DNA of 64,000 bases, taken from the NCBI GenBank assembly GCA_001599815.1, contig BCIA01000001.1, forward strand, positions 434,001 through 498,000, in the 5' to 3' direction. The DNA comes from Furcasterigmium furcatum (lineage: Eukaryota; Ascomycota; Sordariomycetes; Glomerellales; Plectosphaerellaceae). The notes under the pieces were generated by a model. That model ran no database searches. It was not told where the DNA came from and was given only the letters and a program-made list of their open reading frames with translations. A program made the translations under genes and the position numbers. Of the stretch, positions 1 through 12,510 are shown one piece after another; within the stretch, counting starts at the first letter, position 1, and each line of letters starts with the position of its first letter.

Positions 1-850
1 CGACGTAGCCGACGCCCGTGAGCCTGGCGGATCCCTGCGCGGATAGCTTCTTGACTATATGTGTCCCGGAGGTGTCAGATACTCTCGAGAATCACTCGTC
101 TGAATCACTTGTCAGTAAGTACCTGCTCGCACTTCGTAGTTCCAGTCGAGAACCAAGCCTATCTGGGGACGTTCGTTCAGGTCGATGAAGACATCACCAC
201 AGAGGCTGCAGATCAGCGCCGACGGGTGTAGATAGCCCTGATCGTGATGGAACCTCATTACGGAGGATACCAGTGGAGAGGGACTGAAATGCGATGAATT
301 TATGTGGATGGGCCTGAGGTAAAGTGTGGTACACTGGAGAGGTTATGAGGACGTTCAAGTTGGTGAGTGACGCGACTCCTTGTTAGGCCAGTACTAGGTA
401 AGAATGAGATGCTTCCACTTGCATACAACCTAGTACATCGTCTATGCGGCCTCATCCGACCTGCTTACTCTTTAACTGGTCCGGCCGGCCAGCTGTTCTG
501 CCGCGCCAGCATTTATCTCCACTGGTGGTGAAGAATGTCTCCCGCAGGACTGGCCCAGAGCTCAAGCCAGTTCTTCAAGTAGTAGAAGCTCACGTCGTGT
601 CGAATACCAACTGAGGTAGTAGTTCAAGAAATAGGGGGATTTGTACTCGAGCTGTTAGCCCAGTGCTTGCCATCCACCCGCGGCACTAACACCACTAACA
701 CCGCGCGCCAGTCCTCCAAAAGCCCGGGCCCCACCGAAAATCTTCGACCTCAAATTCACCTTCACTTCACCTTCAAGTTCACTCTCACCTGGACAACTTA
801 CCCTCAACCATCGCCCCTCACCCCTTCACGCAAACACCACACCCCCAGTC
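1..850. other. left-edge non-coding stretch
   Basis: No reading frame with recognisable protein character, RNA gene or repeat is visible. The last 150 bases are pyrimidine-rich and are probably the promoter and 5' leader of the small gene that starts at 851. Confidence 0.5.
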
Positions 851-1168
851 ATGTCCGCAGACTTCCCCTCCTTCTACCTCCAGCGCGCCACGCGCGAGTT
901 CGCGGAGGACCTCGACAAGATCCGCCTCGCCGACGACTTCAAGCCCGACTCCTCCATCCCCTTCCTCGTCCACGCCCTCCAGCAGGGCGCCGCCCTCTAC
1001 CCGGAAGCAGACCGCGCCCGCGTCATGGCCCCGCCAGAGGCGATCGCCGCCGCCTCTGCCACGGAGGAAGACGACGCCGCTGCCCCCGCGGCGGTGGAGG
1101 AGGACGCCAAGCCCCGGAAGGAGGCCAAGGAGAAGAAGAAGAAGCGCAAGAGCGAGGGCCGCGCGTGA
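851..1168 (+). CDS. Rsa3-like ribosome assembly protein (short form)
   Basis: This single exon encodes 105 residues. Residues 5-55 resemble the conserved C-terminal domain of fungal ribosome-assembly protein 3: an aromatic/Arg start (FYLQRATREFAEDL), a central acidic stretch, and a helix reading PFLVHALQQGAALY. Rsa3 family proteins act in the nucleolus during early 60S subunit maturation. The tail is Ala/Glu-rich and ends in a basic run (KEKKKKRKS) that could serve as a nuclear localisation signal. Related proteins, as I recall them, have a longer Ser/Lys-rich N-terminus. None is visible in frame here, so either the short form is genuine or an upstream exon has been missed. The start at 851 is the first ATG in frame and follows a pyrimidine-rich leader. 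The family call rests on one motif. Confidence 0.6.
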   Translation: MSADFPSFYLQRATREFAEDLDKIRLADDFKPDSSIPFLVHALQQGAALYPEADRARVMAPPEAIAAASATEEDDAAAPAAVEEDAKPRKEAKEKKKKRKSEGRA

Positions 1169-1845
1169 GTGCTCTGTCGGACTTGGGATCTTCCCGGATG
1201 AGGGAGAGCAGGGTTGGGATCTTCCGCGTCGCATGCCGCCATGACGGAGGCATCACGGCGCCCACATCCACCCGCTGCGCCATCCATCTCACCCCGCGCC
1301 CTCTCGACGGCTCGGAAACTTCACCGAAAGGGACCCAGCTACCGCGAAGCCAGGGGTCGGGCACGACAGATGAGAGTGGCAAGGGCATGTCCCGACAACA
1401 GGGCGACAACATGCGCACCCCGGCGGCCATGCCCCAAGCTTCTCCGCCTCAGTTACCAGCACGCCACTGCTGCAACAAACCGAAGAACATGCGCTTCAGA
1501 CAGCCGACAAACCATCTGCGGTTACAAAAGACCCACGGCGGTGGCGTAAACCGCCGGTAATTCGGGCGACTGCCGCACAGCACGAGACTCCAGAGGGAGT
1601 GCCACACGGGTCACGCACCGTCTCGTCACGGAGGCTTAACTTCGACGCAGGGGATGGACTTGATGAAGGACCTTGTCTAGAAGGCACAGGTGTAGCTAGG
1701 GTACCTTATACAATGAGGATCTAATAGCGCCTCGTCTAATCGAAACTGCCGGGCCACAAACTTCTGCGTCCTCCACCACTCACCCATTACTCTTTTTCAT
1801 CCCCTCGCCGCGAGCACTGTTGCCTCCTCTCCAGTGGCCTGTTTT
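1169..1845. other. intergenic, convergent 3' ends
   Basis: This lies between the 3' ends of the Rsa3-like gene (+) and the YTP1-like gene (-). Open frames here overlap one another and have arbitrary composition. I see nothing beyond probable 3' untranslated sequence. Confidence 0.5.
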
Positions 1846-3893
1846 TTAATGTTCGACCCGTCGTAGGGCGGCCTCCTTGCGCACAGCCCAGCCCTTGATG
1901 GCCAGAACGGTGATGACCCAGGCCATCAGCAGACCCGAGAGGCCCATGGTTACTGTGTACATGACCATGGCATCGAGCTTGTAGTGGACCATGCCCTCCA
2001 CGGTATCGCGGGCGCTGGCCATGAAGATGACGCCGCCAGCAATCAGGCCAAAGGCGGCCAGCAGCTCCGTCGGCGGCCGGGAGGGGTACACCGAGCGGGG
2101 GGGCTTGAGGTAGATCAGGACGTACGTCAGGCCGCGGGCAAGCGACGCGCCCGCCAGGAGGTTCCCCCACTGCTTGTGCACCATGCTAGAGACCATGCGG
2201 CCCTGCATGTGGGAGCTCATCATGATGCCCAGCAGCAGGATGACCAGGGCAGGGATCGGGTTGACGGAGAACTCGTACGATGGAGGAGCCTCGAGGACGC
2301 TCTCCGAGCCGCTGATGTTCTCTTCATCGGTATAGGGATCTTCCCGAGTCGGGTCGATGGCTTCGTCAACGGTGGTGTTGAGCAGGTTGCGGATCCGGGT
2401 CGATTCGATAAGCATGCCGAACTGGAGGGTGGCTGTGTCAGTACTACAGTTCTGTCTGGTCCGTGTTGCGGGGTAAAAGGGGTAACCTCGACACTTACCA
2501 ACCCACCACCGATGAACAGCACCGTGATGGAAATATGCTCCAGGTCTTGTGCATTCCACGCTCTTTCGCCGCCCAGACGCTCCATGAAAATGTTGGTCGC
2601 GCCATAGAAGAAGATGAGGAAGCTTTCGACAAACTCCGCCGACGGGCGCCACTTGCTGCCATGCTTCTTGGGTCGGACGTTCCATGCCTAGGGATCTCTG
2701 TCAGTGGGCCATCCATCGCGGAATCATCGGGATCATCATCACTCACCCATCCGAGCTCGCCGAAACTGCCCGACCACCGGCCGAGGGTGAAGAGGCCGAG
2801 CCAGAAGAAGACGCCGCCCTTGATCCAGTGGGCAAGCCCGGAGTAGACGGCTTCTCCCTCCTGCGGAATCAGTCAGCTGTTGCTCTTCGCTCTCCCGTCT
2901 CGAAGCATAAATCGAACTTACGAAGAAACGCCCATAGGTGATGATGCCCAGGCAGATTACGATGAATCCGAAGGGGAGGATGGCTCTGTCGATGGCTTTG
3001 CAGGCCAGAATCAGGACCCTCCACGCGCGCGTGGAGATCTTATCGGCTACCCTTCTCGAGAAGGAGGGCTTGCTCTCCGTGGGCATCGGCATGATCGGGC
3101 CGTCCTCGAGGTCATCGGCGTGGTCGCGATATTCCTTGCGGGCCTCCTCCGACAACCGCGGCGATGACTGCTCCGCCGGCGAAGCGGACTGGCTGCGCAG
3201 CGACGCGGTGTTCGGCTCGGTCCCATGGCCGCTGTCGTTCGAGAGCCTGTACGGCTGCGTGAACTCCGAGCCCTGCAGCCGGCCTCTCTCTGCCATTGAG
3301 GCTGCCGAGATGGGCAGGAAGGGCTGGTACTCGCTGGTCCGAGAACCCGACTTGTGGAAAACGCCAGCGAAGCGCCCAAGCAGCTCGATGCCGGCCTGAG
3401 TGCCGACGACGGCCGTGGCGATCCAGCCTACTTTATGGTGAGCGTTTCCGGGGTAAAGATCTACGGTGTTCGCGTTGTAAATGACGGCCAAGAGCACGCC
3501 GGCCGTATTCACCGCCATGAAGAGGAACCGCAGGGCGAGGGTATATCGTGAGCGCGCGATGGAGAGCATGACGGCTAACACGAGGTCAGGGTACGATTCA
3601 ACAGACTATTGCTTTTCCTCCAAATACTCACCGACTGGGAGGACGAAGATCCACGCAACCGTCATGAGCGCAATGTGTGCGTATAGGATCCCAGCGTGAT
3701 CGGCCAATGCAAAATAGGTCGGAGGGTATTTGCCATCTGGCTTGGGCTGGTCGGAGGAGCCGTTGCCGTGGCCATGGCCGCCCATGTCCATGGTCTTCCC
3801 GGAATCATGGCCATGCTCGTCCCCATGGGCCAGTACGACAGAGAGGAGGCATAACACGGCGAGTGCGGTGACCGAGGCGCGAATCGACGTCAT
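1846..3893 (-). CDS. YTP1: YTP1-like multi-spanning membrane protein
   Basis: Five exons join in phase: 3893-3632, 3574-2922, 2860-2747, 2687-2499 and 2421-1846, giving 597 residues. The order is a signal-like hydrophobic start, a His/Gly/Met-rich lumenal segment (about residues 23-45), and a first membrane block containing VLPVAVMLSIARSR. Then come a long polar loop, a second helix group, and a C-terminal block of at least five hydrophobic helices. This matches the fungal Ytp1 family (an N-terminal DUF2427-like region plus a YTP1-like C-terminal domain). The yeast protein resembles mitochondrial electron-transport membrane proteins, but its function is unknown. All four introns are 57-77 bp with GT-AG ends. 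Start 3893 was preferred over an upstream in-frame ATG at 3974 because it places the hydrophobic segment at the N-terminus. Confidence 0.85.
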
Positions 3894-6800
3894 TAGGATA
3901 GGTATGAGATGCTGAAAAGAAGAGGTGGAGAAATGTTGGCGCCTTGGCCGGTCAAGTGAGAAGCGGCGGCGCAAGCTCGAGACAGCTCGCAGGCAGTGTT
4001 CCGCTTTCAGGTGCGAGGCGCCCGTCTGTCAGTCGCAGCTGGCTTACACCGGTCCGCGGTTTCGAAAGGAGCAGGGCGAGAAGAGGAAAGGAAAGAAAAA
4101 GGGAGGCAGTGTCGGAGCACTCCTCGACGACGATAAGAAGCTCGAGGCTCGTTACAACGATGCAAAAGTGCAAGCAGGCTTGGGGTATCACGGCATTGAG
4201 TATGGAGGTGTGGGAGAAGCAGAAGCAGAGAGTCTGGCTGGGACCATCACGAGGGGAGAGGAGGCCTTTTGATCTGCTTGGCCTCGGAGACAGAACCAGG
4301 CCCGAGCAGGGACCAAGAGGGAAAAAATAGGTATCAGGTACGTACTCCAGCTCCATCTGTCCAGGCTTGGAAATGCCATCATCATGGTGGGTGGTGGAGG
4401 CAGGACGGACTTTGAGTCGCGTCCATGTCAGGCCACCGCGATGCGAGTCCGGCATCATCAGCCCGCAGAATGCGCCTGGCGGCAGACCGCCATGCGCCGG
4501 GCACCGGGGCTTGACGACGGTGGGTTTCTGGGCGTCTTAGGCAGGGGAAAAGCGCATCATCAGACCTGATGTGTTGTGTGTGAATCATCGGGGAGGGCAA
4601 CTAAGCAAAAGCGAATTCCGATGAGGTGGCATGGCCCGCCCGCGCAAAGCCTCCGAGGGATCCGAAGCAGCGAAGGTCCCAGTTAAGGGCCGTGGACGTA
4701 TGACGACCACGGGGTCGGGCCAAGAGACGCCATATGGCCAAACGGATCATCGGTGGAGGGGGAGGTATCGCACAGCTCATCGGGAAATAAAGAGCCACAT
4801 CGAATTGTTTGGATGCCGAAGTGGCCGAGTGTGGACGGAAACGGTGGGATGGCGCGAGCAGTAGGGGTCGAGCTGCGGGAGCTACTTGGGTAGCTGAACA
4901 GCGGTTTGAGGCACTACCTCTTGGGGGTCTGATGTGAGATGCTGTCACCGAGCGTATCGGAAACCGAAAGACTGTCCTGTCCACTCAGAGGGAGCTTTCT
5001 GGTGACATGTGAGCAAGCGGCCGTTTGGTGAAGCTTGGGTGGTGCTCGTCTTGGATGTCGAGAATGCGCGGACCGTTGACATGGATGTCAGACACGTTTT
5101 GGCCAACGTCATCAACGTCATCAGCGGTCGCGACTGTTGATCTCCGATAGGAGAGACGGACACAGGGCAGTCCCGGCATCAAGATATCCTCCCACCGCTA
5201 CACGGCCGTCGAGAAAGAGGCCCGGGCCAGCGTGACGACCACCAAACGGAATGGCTGTCGATCGAGGGTCCTCTCCACCGTTTGGGTGCCTTAGCTGCCG
5301 TGGCCCGTCGGCGGCAGTGAAGGGAAGCCGATGCAGGGAGGGCGTGTGTGGGAGTGGGTGCTGGGTAAGGTGTGGCAGACCAGGAGTTAATTCGTTGCTG
5401 GCAGATAGTAGCAGATGGTGAATGTGAATGTGGATGGGGGGTGATGAGAAAGCGACGTGGACGTGGACCGCGGGTCGTTGCTTCGCTGGGTGGGGCCCGT
5501 GCGAGCCGGCAGGCTAGACTGTGCATCGAAGCGCATCCATTGCCACTTACTGCAGTCCATACCGCTGTACCTCCACCAGCACCCAGGCATCTGCCAGGAT
5601 CACCTCAGTTACCCGGAGAATCTAAAATGCTATGTTTACATGCCAAGGATTCTGCATTGCCAAGATTTCACTAAGAGTATCCAGTGAAACTCGTGTTGTT
5701 ACCAGCAGGAATTCTAATAGCACCGGCCGCACCCAAAAGGCGCGGAATGGGCCAGTTCTGTTCAAGGCTCAGGCTGTCTCCGGGCGTTCCGGGGCGTCCC
5801 TGGTCCCCACACCGCAAAAGCGCCCGGGAAAGTGGGCCGCCCGGAACGCACACTGTGCCCTGCCGGCGGCGTCGGGTCTCGAAACAATCTCGCTCCCGCT
5901 CGCTCTCAACGACGAAACCTAAAGGAGGCTGAGCAGACGCGAATGCGCTGTGGGAACTCGCTCGCAACTTAGAGCCGTTTGAGTATTTGATATAAATTCG
6001 AGGCGCGCATCTTGCAGCCCCTTTCGACTTAGCAGAGTTGTCGCATAATACTTACAAGCAGAGCCTCCCTTTTCCTCCTCCCAGCCCGGCTCACTCGGAT
6101 GACGACAAGACAGAACCATGGATCCGATCGATACTACTTACCTTTTCGGCCACCATCTGCCGCCTGTATACGGCCGATTAATAATTTCTCGCCAGCACCT
6201 CCCCTCCTGACTCACCGCCAGATGCATTAACGCCTGCCTGCCTGCCTGGTGACCGGTCATAAATCCGCCCTCGGCCCGCCCGTTGGTTCTTCCACCACCT
6301 GCTTACAGCACTCGTCGGCCGTCTGCTCGGAGCCCGATACGCCCCGCCCCGCCCTACAGACGTCAAGCTATATGCGGAACTGCCGGTTCTGCATGGGTCC
6401 CGCTGCAGCAGCCTTTCTCATGACCATCTTGGCCTGCCCTCCAAGACGGCGCGCCACACAACACATGACTGCATCTTGTTGTCGAGTCGGGGCCGGGTTC
6501 GGGGGTTCTTACATCGGGGACAACGGAAACTCCGACACTCCAGCCTGGGTAGGGTAGGGTGCCTAAATGGAGGGCGGGATGCTGCATAGCCGAAGGCCGC
6601 CCTCAACTCTACCAAGTCCAGAAAGTCACCCACCAAAGTTCGACATCGGCAGATCTTCACGGCTTCACGGCCGGGGCCGGGCCGGGCCAGCTCCGGCACT
6701 GGTGAGTAACGTCACCATTTGCAGGAAAAACTCGCACATGCGAAGCCGAAAACCTCTTGCTTTATGAGATCCTGGATACATCATCATGTTTCTGCTCGTC

Positions 6801-7187
6801 CTCTTTCTTTCTGCATAGAAACTCATCATGACAGGGCAACTCACAACAACAGTAACATCATGAGTAAACCACCATACTTCCCAATGCTGCCCGCAGTTCA
6901 GGCGACTGTTAAATGCTGAAGACTCAAGGCAACACCGATCTCGAGTACGGTCTACAATGATAAGCTGAACCGCAGTGATGGCGACACTTATTCAAGGATA
7001 TCGCGTTCTATTCAAGCAAGGCCGAGATAACCCACCACCAGGTATGATAGGTAAAGAACATGTGGCGCCGTGATACTGCATCCTCATCCTGAAAACACCC
7101 TCAAATGCAAACCTCCGTCCTGTGTTTCTAGTTTGCCAAACCATCTAAATCTATCCGTCTAGCCAACACCCTGCAATCTAGAATCCC
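3894..7187. other. 3.3 kb intergenic region
   Basis: This lies upstream of the YTP1-like gene and downstream of the fucosyltransferase-like gene, both on the minus strand. All open frames are short, overlap on both strands and show no domain. A short CTGC tetranucleotide run lies near 6232-6250. No RNA gene was recognised. Confidence 0.5.
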
Positions 7188-8666
7188 TCAAGCCCAAATC
7201 GTCTGCTTCATCGCCCCCATAATGGGTAGACGCTGCTTCCCATAGAGCGTGGTGTACTCGTCCTGCCATATCACGCCGTCATTAGCATCCTCTGACCCCG
7301 CGGCCCCCTTGCCGAACGCCTGCGCCCTCCGCAGCGCCAAGCTCCACGCGAAGCTGCTCGCCCCCGTCCCGAGGACCTCGGCGGCCCGGAGCAATACCTC
7401 GTAATCGACGAGGGCGATCTGGTCCCACGACAGCTTCCTCAGCTGATCCAGCTCCTCGCCCTCCAGCAGGTCCCGCTTCGTGGTGACTGTCATACCGAAA
7501 TCCGCCGCCCGGCGCCGGAAGGCCAGGATGTCCTCATGCGCTCCCAGGTCCCCGACGACGCCGGCCGCGTTCGCATCGTCCGCCCCGGAGGCGAGATACA
7601 CCACGCGCGCCTTGGACGCGGTGAGATGGCCGAGGTAGGCGGACGCCTGGGTGGCGTAGTCCGGGAAGTGGTGCTTGCCGTCGACGTCGCGCTCCGTGCG
7701 GAGGTGGACTCCGGCAAAAGATTCGTTCGAGGCCGAGGCCCTGTGCGACTGGCGCGGGTCGATGGCCAGACGGTGCCGGCCCGAGAGCGTGTACAGCGCT
7801 GCGGCGGCGAGCCGGCGGGCGTCCTTGCGAATGTGGAGCACACGCCCGAAATTCCGCGAGACGTCCACATCGTCGGCCGCGACGGGGAAGGTGTAGACCG
7901 CCGACTCCATGTGCACGCGGATCGGGTACTTGCGCTCCGCGGGGGGCGATTTGGTATCGAGCCAGTGATGGAACTGGGGGGCGAGATCGTGCGGCCTCAC
8001 CAGGACCGTGCCGTTGTGGAAGTGTCTCGTCAGATCCTTGATCTTGAATTTCTTCGGCTCGAGGAGGCTGGGGACGTCGTAGAGATCGTTGAGAGTGTCG
8101 TAGACCTTCATCTGGGGGCAGTGGGTCGACAGGATATTCTTGAGATTGTCGACATCGAACATGTAGGACAGGGGCACTCCGTTGATGGGCCCGCGAGAGT
8201 TGGGGACAGTCTTGGATATGTCTCTCTCCGAGCGGCGGACGATCTCAGGAAGTATAAGTTCGGCTACGAGGCCAGGTCAGCTTTGCAGTTCAACATCCGG
8301 CCCGAGAGACCTGGTTCGGTTCTGCGGCGGCGTACCTCCAATTTCCATGGCAACGCGGATGCAGGTCAATTGGGCATTGCGAACCTCCCCGACGCCACCG
8401 GGAGCAGGATCGCAGCTCATGATCAGGCCTGGTATCCATTGCTTGCTCTCGCAGAGCCTATCGATGCCAAGCCCGTCAAAGTCGCCGTCAATCTCGTTTT
8501 CGAGGAAGTCGTTGATGAACACCGTCTTTTCGCTCCGGAGCTGACGCATGACATTGTCATAGCGCGACTTGGAGAGGCCAAAGTAGAAGAGCATCCAGCA
8601 GATGAAGATCGCCGGGATGACGAACTTGACCAGCCGTGACGCGGACGAGAAGCTGAGAGCCGGCAT
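7188..8666 (-). CDS. fucosyltransferase-like type II membrane protein
   Basis: Two exons, 8666-8336 and 8263-7188, joined by a 72 bp intron, encode 468 residues. A single N-terminal anchor (about residues 12-30) follows a short cytoplasmic end, typical of a Golgi type II enzyme. The lumenal part carries a Gly-rich GGVGEVRNAQLTC segment (about 90-102), continued across the splice junction by ELILPEIVRR. It also has a GVHLRTERD segment (His297, Arg299). These resemble the nucleotide-sugar-binding motifs of GDP-fucose O-fucosyltransferase-like proteins in fungi. The acceptor sugar or protein cannot be told. An in-frame ATG at 8870 would add 68 residues before the anchor. I prefer 8666 because it gives the usual short cytoplasmic tail. 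Homologues are sometimes labelled alternative oxidase in fungal genomes, which the sequence does not support. Confidence 0.7.
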
Positions 8667-11600
8667 CTTGGTTCGCTGTATCGGTGCGACGCTGGGGATT
8701 GTTCGGGTCGCATTGACGATGGCGCTCTCTGCTCGCTTCCCGAAGTTGACGCCTCGAGCAAAGCTGGTGGGTGCTAGGTAGGATGCATTGGACAGGTTGT
8801 TCGGTTTCGCAGACGCGAGAATAGACGTTTCCGGGACCTGGTGGCGCTTTTGATCCAGGTGCAGTCGCATTTGAAGATCGACAGAAACTCAATTGACATC
8901 ATGGCTGGCAGCGGGTGCCACCAGCTGGTGATCCGACCACGGGCACTCCACACATGGGGTGAGTGGGAATTTCGCCTTCGAGCTTTTGTCCTGAACATTT
9001 TGATCATGGAAATACGTAAGGTAAGTGCTTGGTATGCTTGAATTCCCAGTCTCAGGGATCCCTAGTCGGTGCAAAGACTAAGGCTCATGCTCCAAGTTGG
9101 ATCTTCGGCCCCATCCTCTCCTTACCCGTGACCGTGCTCCTTGGATAATGTCCGATCGTGGAGTCGGCAGTTCCTCCTCGATTGCTCCTCAACTCCGAGA
9201 GTTCAGAGTGTCAAACCCCACGGCTTGGCGGGTGGGTTCTAGGGAAGACAAGCCCGCCGACGAGGATGCTTCTAATGGGCAACGGGCTATCGTTTGACCA
9301 AGTTGCTTAGACCCCCGCAGGTCCTGTCCTGTACCATCCCATCCTGGTCTGCCGGATCGGCATGGAGCTGCTCAGCACCCTCCCCAGCACCCTTTCCTCC
9401 CCATCACGGTGCCTGCGTTAATGTGCTGTATGTCTCAGTCGGTTGCGAGGTGGCCTCTGCCGCGATGGACCCCGAAAGCCAGGGTCTAGGAAGACGGAGC
9501 CCGGCTCTGGGCCAGTATCTGCTGGAACTCTGCATGCCTGCTTTTTTGCGACTGTTTGCAAGAAAGGTGTCTCTCACTTCATCTGATGGGTTCATGTGGG
9601 TGAGGGTCATGGCGCAGGCGCCGAGATGTCAAAGGCTCGGGCCATCGCCGCTGCGGCCTCTGCCGTTAGTCGAGCTCGAGGCCTTCTTGGCCGGCGGCTC
9701 TAGAGTCCAACGACCGCTGTTTGGAGATGTGACAGACATCAACTGGCACAAGTTGTGACCTCGAAGCAGCGGCTAGTGAGCGGAATCCGAGGAGGAATCC
9801 AGGCTTGTCTGGCCATCCATCTGCGGGGTGATACGCGTTGTCATTGGTTGTGGACGCGTTGAGTGCAACGCTGGCAAGGTTATATGGAGCCGGGAGAACA
9901 TCTAGCGCATGGCTGTCAAACGGCGTCCCTCTTCGTCTGTTGACAGTGAAGGCGAGCTCTCCCTTGCTCCCCTGCGTTTGCAGAGGCCAGGGTGCTTGCT
10001 TGTGTGCGTGGGTTGACATGACAAGTGACGAGAATCCCCTCTCGCAGTAGTCTGCCAACATGGCTGGACATGCGTCTGAAGCAGCAGGCAGCCATGAACA
10101 AATGAGCCTTCAAACAGCAACGCTGCATGGTGTCAGACAAGACATTGCTTGTTTGAGTTTACTGGTAAGTCAGGGTTGATGATCTGACCTGACCAGCTGG
10201 CTGAGCGCATGTTGATATTCCACTTGCACCACTGCTGTGGATGAAGTGTGACTGCCCGAAGAGAAACGTCCATCCAGTGAGAGCCAGGGAACAACGTCAG
10301 TCGGGAGTCGCACGGACCACCTGCAGGTGTGTGAGGGCGGGGCGCATGAATTAGTGGGTTAAAGGGGCTGGGGAAGGCGCGTCTTTTCGCGACTTCCTCG
10401 CGTCAAGACGCGCCAATTTTGCGCCTAGAGTCGCAAAATCAGGATCCAGTTCGACTTCGAGTATCTCGCGATTCCCACCCGCCTCCCACTGGCGGTCATC
10501 CCACCACCCGCCGCCCCTCCTCGCCTCGCCTCGACGCACCGCACCGCACACGGGCTTCGGACGACCGACAGCCCCTCGACGTCACCTCCAAACGGCTGGT
10601 GTCATCTGTGCCCCGATCATCGACACGGATCGTGATGTGCCTGGCTTCTTCTCGTCCCTCGTCCATTGCCATCAGCTCTTGCTCGGGCCGCTAGCTTTCC
10701 ATTCTTGTCGTCGGGGCTCTCTTCTTCTCTAAGCGTTTCCTGCTGGTCTCCCGGCTGTTGTCGCTCTCTCAATCATCCGAGACACTGGATATCGTTGGCG
10801 ACCGCCACGTACAACGGGAAACTCGCCTCAACGAGGTATTACCAAAGCAAAAGCGTCTCCTGCCGGTACTACACCCAACTGGCCCAGATTTCCTTTTCCC
10901 CAGCCTCTTGCTTTTCGTTGCCACGTTGGACTGGACCTCCGACGGGCAGACGCACGGCGCATTCGGCAGACGCCTGCCAGCCAGACCGACCCCATCCAGA
11001 AGAGCAAATCATCAGCCGTTGGCATCTCCAAGACAGCCAAAGGGCTCGGCTCATTGCTCAAACGGGCATCTGGATCCTGTCTCACTCTACAACACACCGG
11101 GATCGTCTACCTCAGGGTCCACCATCTACGACCCGACTTGCTGAGTCTGCTGGACTGCGCTCACCCGCCTCGCGACCTTCCGCATCGTTGGGCGTTTGGG
11201 CCTCGGTGCAAGCACCGCCCGATAGTGGTTGGCTCTCCGACTCTCGCCCTGCACGAACGAGAGCATCGTCGACGTCCAGTCGATTCTCCGTCCGTCGGTT
11301 TATTATTCTAGCCCCAGCCGCGCCCTCAGGCCCGCATCTGCAAACCCTCCAACCGCTGCTATCAACTGGTTGCTGCTCCTCCTGCGGCTTCCCATCGAGA
11401 GCCATCCGGCCACCTTACTTTGCCTGTTCGTCGGACGATCGCACCACATATGCACTGCTCCTGTGACAGTCAGCAGCAGGTCACTGGCTACTCTGTGCAT
11501 CAGGAGTGCAGACATCCCGCAGTCGAACCCTCACCACGCCATCACCCGCGACCCACGAAGCGGTGTCTCTGAGCGGGCGAGCGAGCCACTGCTGCAGCTT

Positions 11601-12510
11601 TAGCACTCCAGCAGGGACTTTAGACCGCTGCAGTCGACCGCATAGCTCCACTACTGCTGCTCCGCCAGGACTGGTTGTGACGGCTCATTCGCGCTCCTCT
11701 CCTGCCGCCGCCGACCTCAACGCAAGGACCCCGGGCCGCTGGCTTCTTGGCTATCAGCTGCACGTTCGTGGGCCATCCGCCGCTCTTCTTGGGCTGTTTC
11801 AACCCTGTCCGCCAACTGCACACTGCGTCCGTCCCTCGTTTACCCCCGGGCCCTGGACCCCAGCAAAGTTCGCGCCGCCGCTGGCCTCGCTCTACTGGCG
11901 GCTTCAGTTCCACTCTTGGGGCCCGTCTCCCACGCTTTCGTCCCACCGCCCTCCCCTGGCCGCACTGGTGTGCCCTGTCCTGTCCGCTCTACATACAACC
12001 AACGCCGGTCGCCTCGATCCGTCCCCGGGCTCCCCCCTTCTTGACCTCCTCACATTCTTTCAACCCACTGCATACACTCATTTTTGCAGCTTCGGTCGCC
12101 GTGCGGCGGAGAGTGTGCCGTCTTCAATTCATCCACACTCTTGCCAGCGCCCACGAATTTGACGACACGGCCCATTGCCCAGCGACGGCACCATCCCCCC
12201 ATTTCCTTTCACCCTAACGATCGCACGAACGCTCTACTTACGAATCTTGCGCCACGATCTCACGATTTCCTTTCCTCACCATCCGTCCCGCGAGTATTAC
12301 CTCGATCGCCGGTGAAGCGCGCCCGATTAGCTTCGTGCGTGCGCTTCTCTCGACACTCGTTGGCGCATGCGCCTCCGAACTATTGTGGGAGCATATCAGC
12401 TTGATGGTCTGGGCCGTGTCTCTTCTATAAGCGATACGCTGCGCCCCGTCGCCGGCTCTACATACCAGTGCTGAGTCTTCGCATGCCAGCCCAGCCCAGC
12501 TCCAGACACC
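8667..12510. other. divergent intergenic region with a long pyrimidine-rich leader
   Basis: This 3.8 kb lies between the fucosyltransferase-like gene (-) and the SANT-like gene (+). From about 10,450 the plus strand is strongly pyrimidine-rich with many short overlapping open frames, as in a long 5' leader. Two CGCG-containing palindromes at 10376-10439 mark a plausible promoter for the rightward gene. No other gene is supported. Confidence 0.5.
10376..10439. promoter_or_regulatory. two adjacent palindromes with E2F/MBF-like cores
   Basis: The first is a perfect 10 bp inverted repeat, GGCGCGTCTT at 10376-10385 and AAGACGCGCC at 10405-10414, with TTTCGCGA inside the 19 bp loop. The second is a perfect 8 bp inverted repeat, ATTTTGCG at 10416-10423 and CGCAAAAT at 10432-10439. 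The cores TTTCGCG and TTTTGCGCC resemble E2F/MBF-type sites used for G1/S transcription. Function is inferred from similarity alone. Confidence 0.45.

Noticed and set aside
10666..12162. open frames of 218-266 codons before the SANT-like gene
   Set aside because: Ser/Pro/Arg/Leu composition mirrors a pyrimidine-rich leader, and neighbouring frames are equally open.
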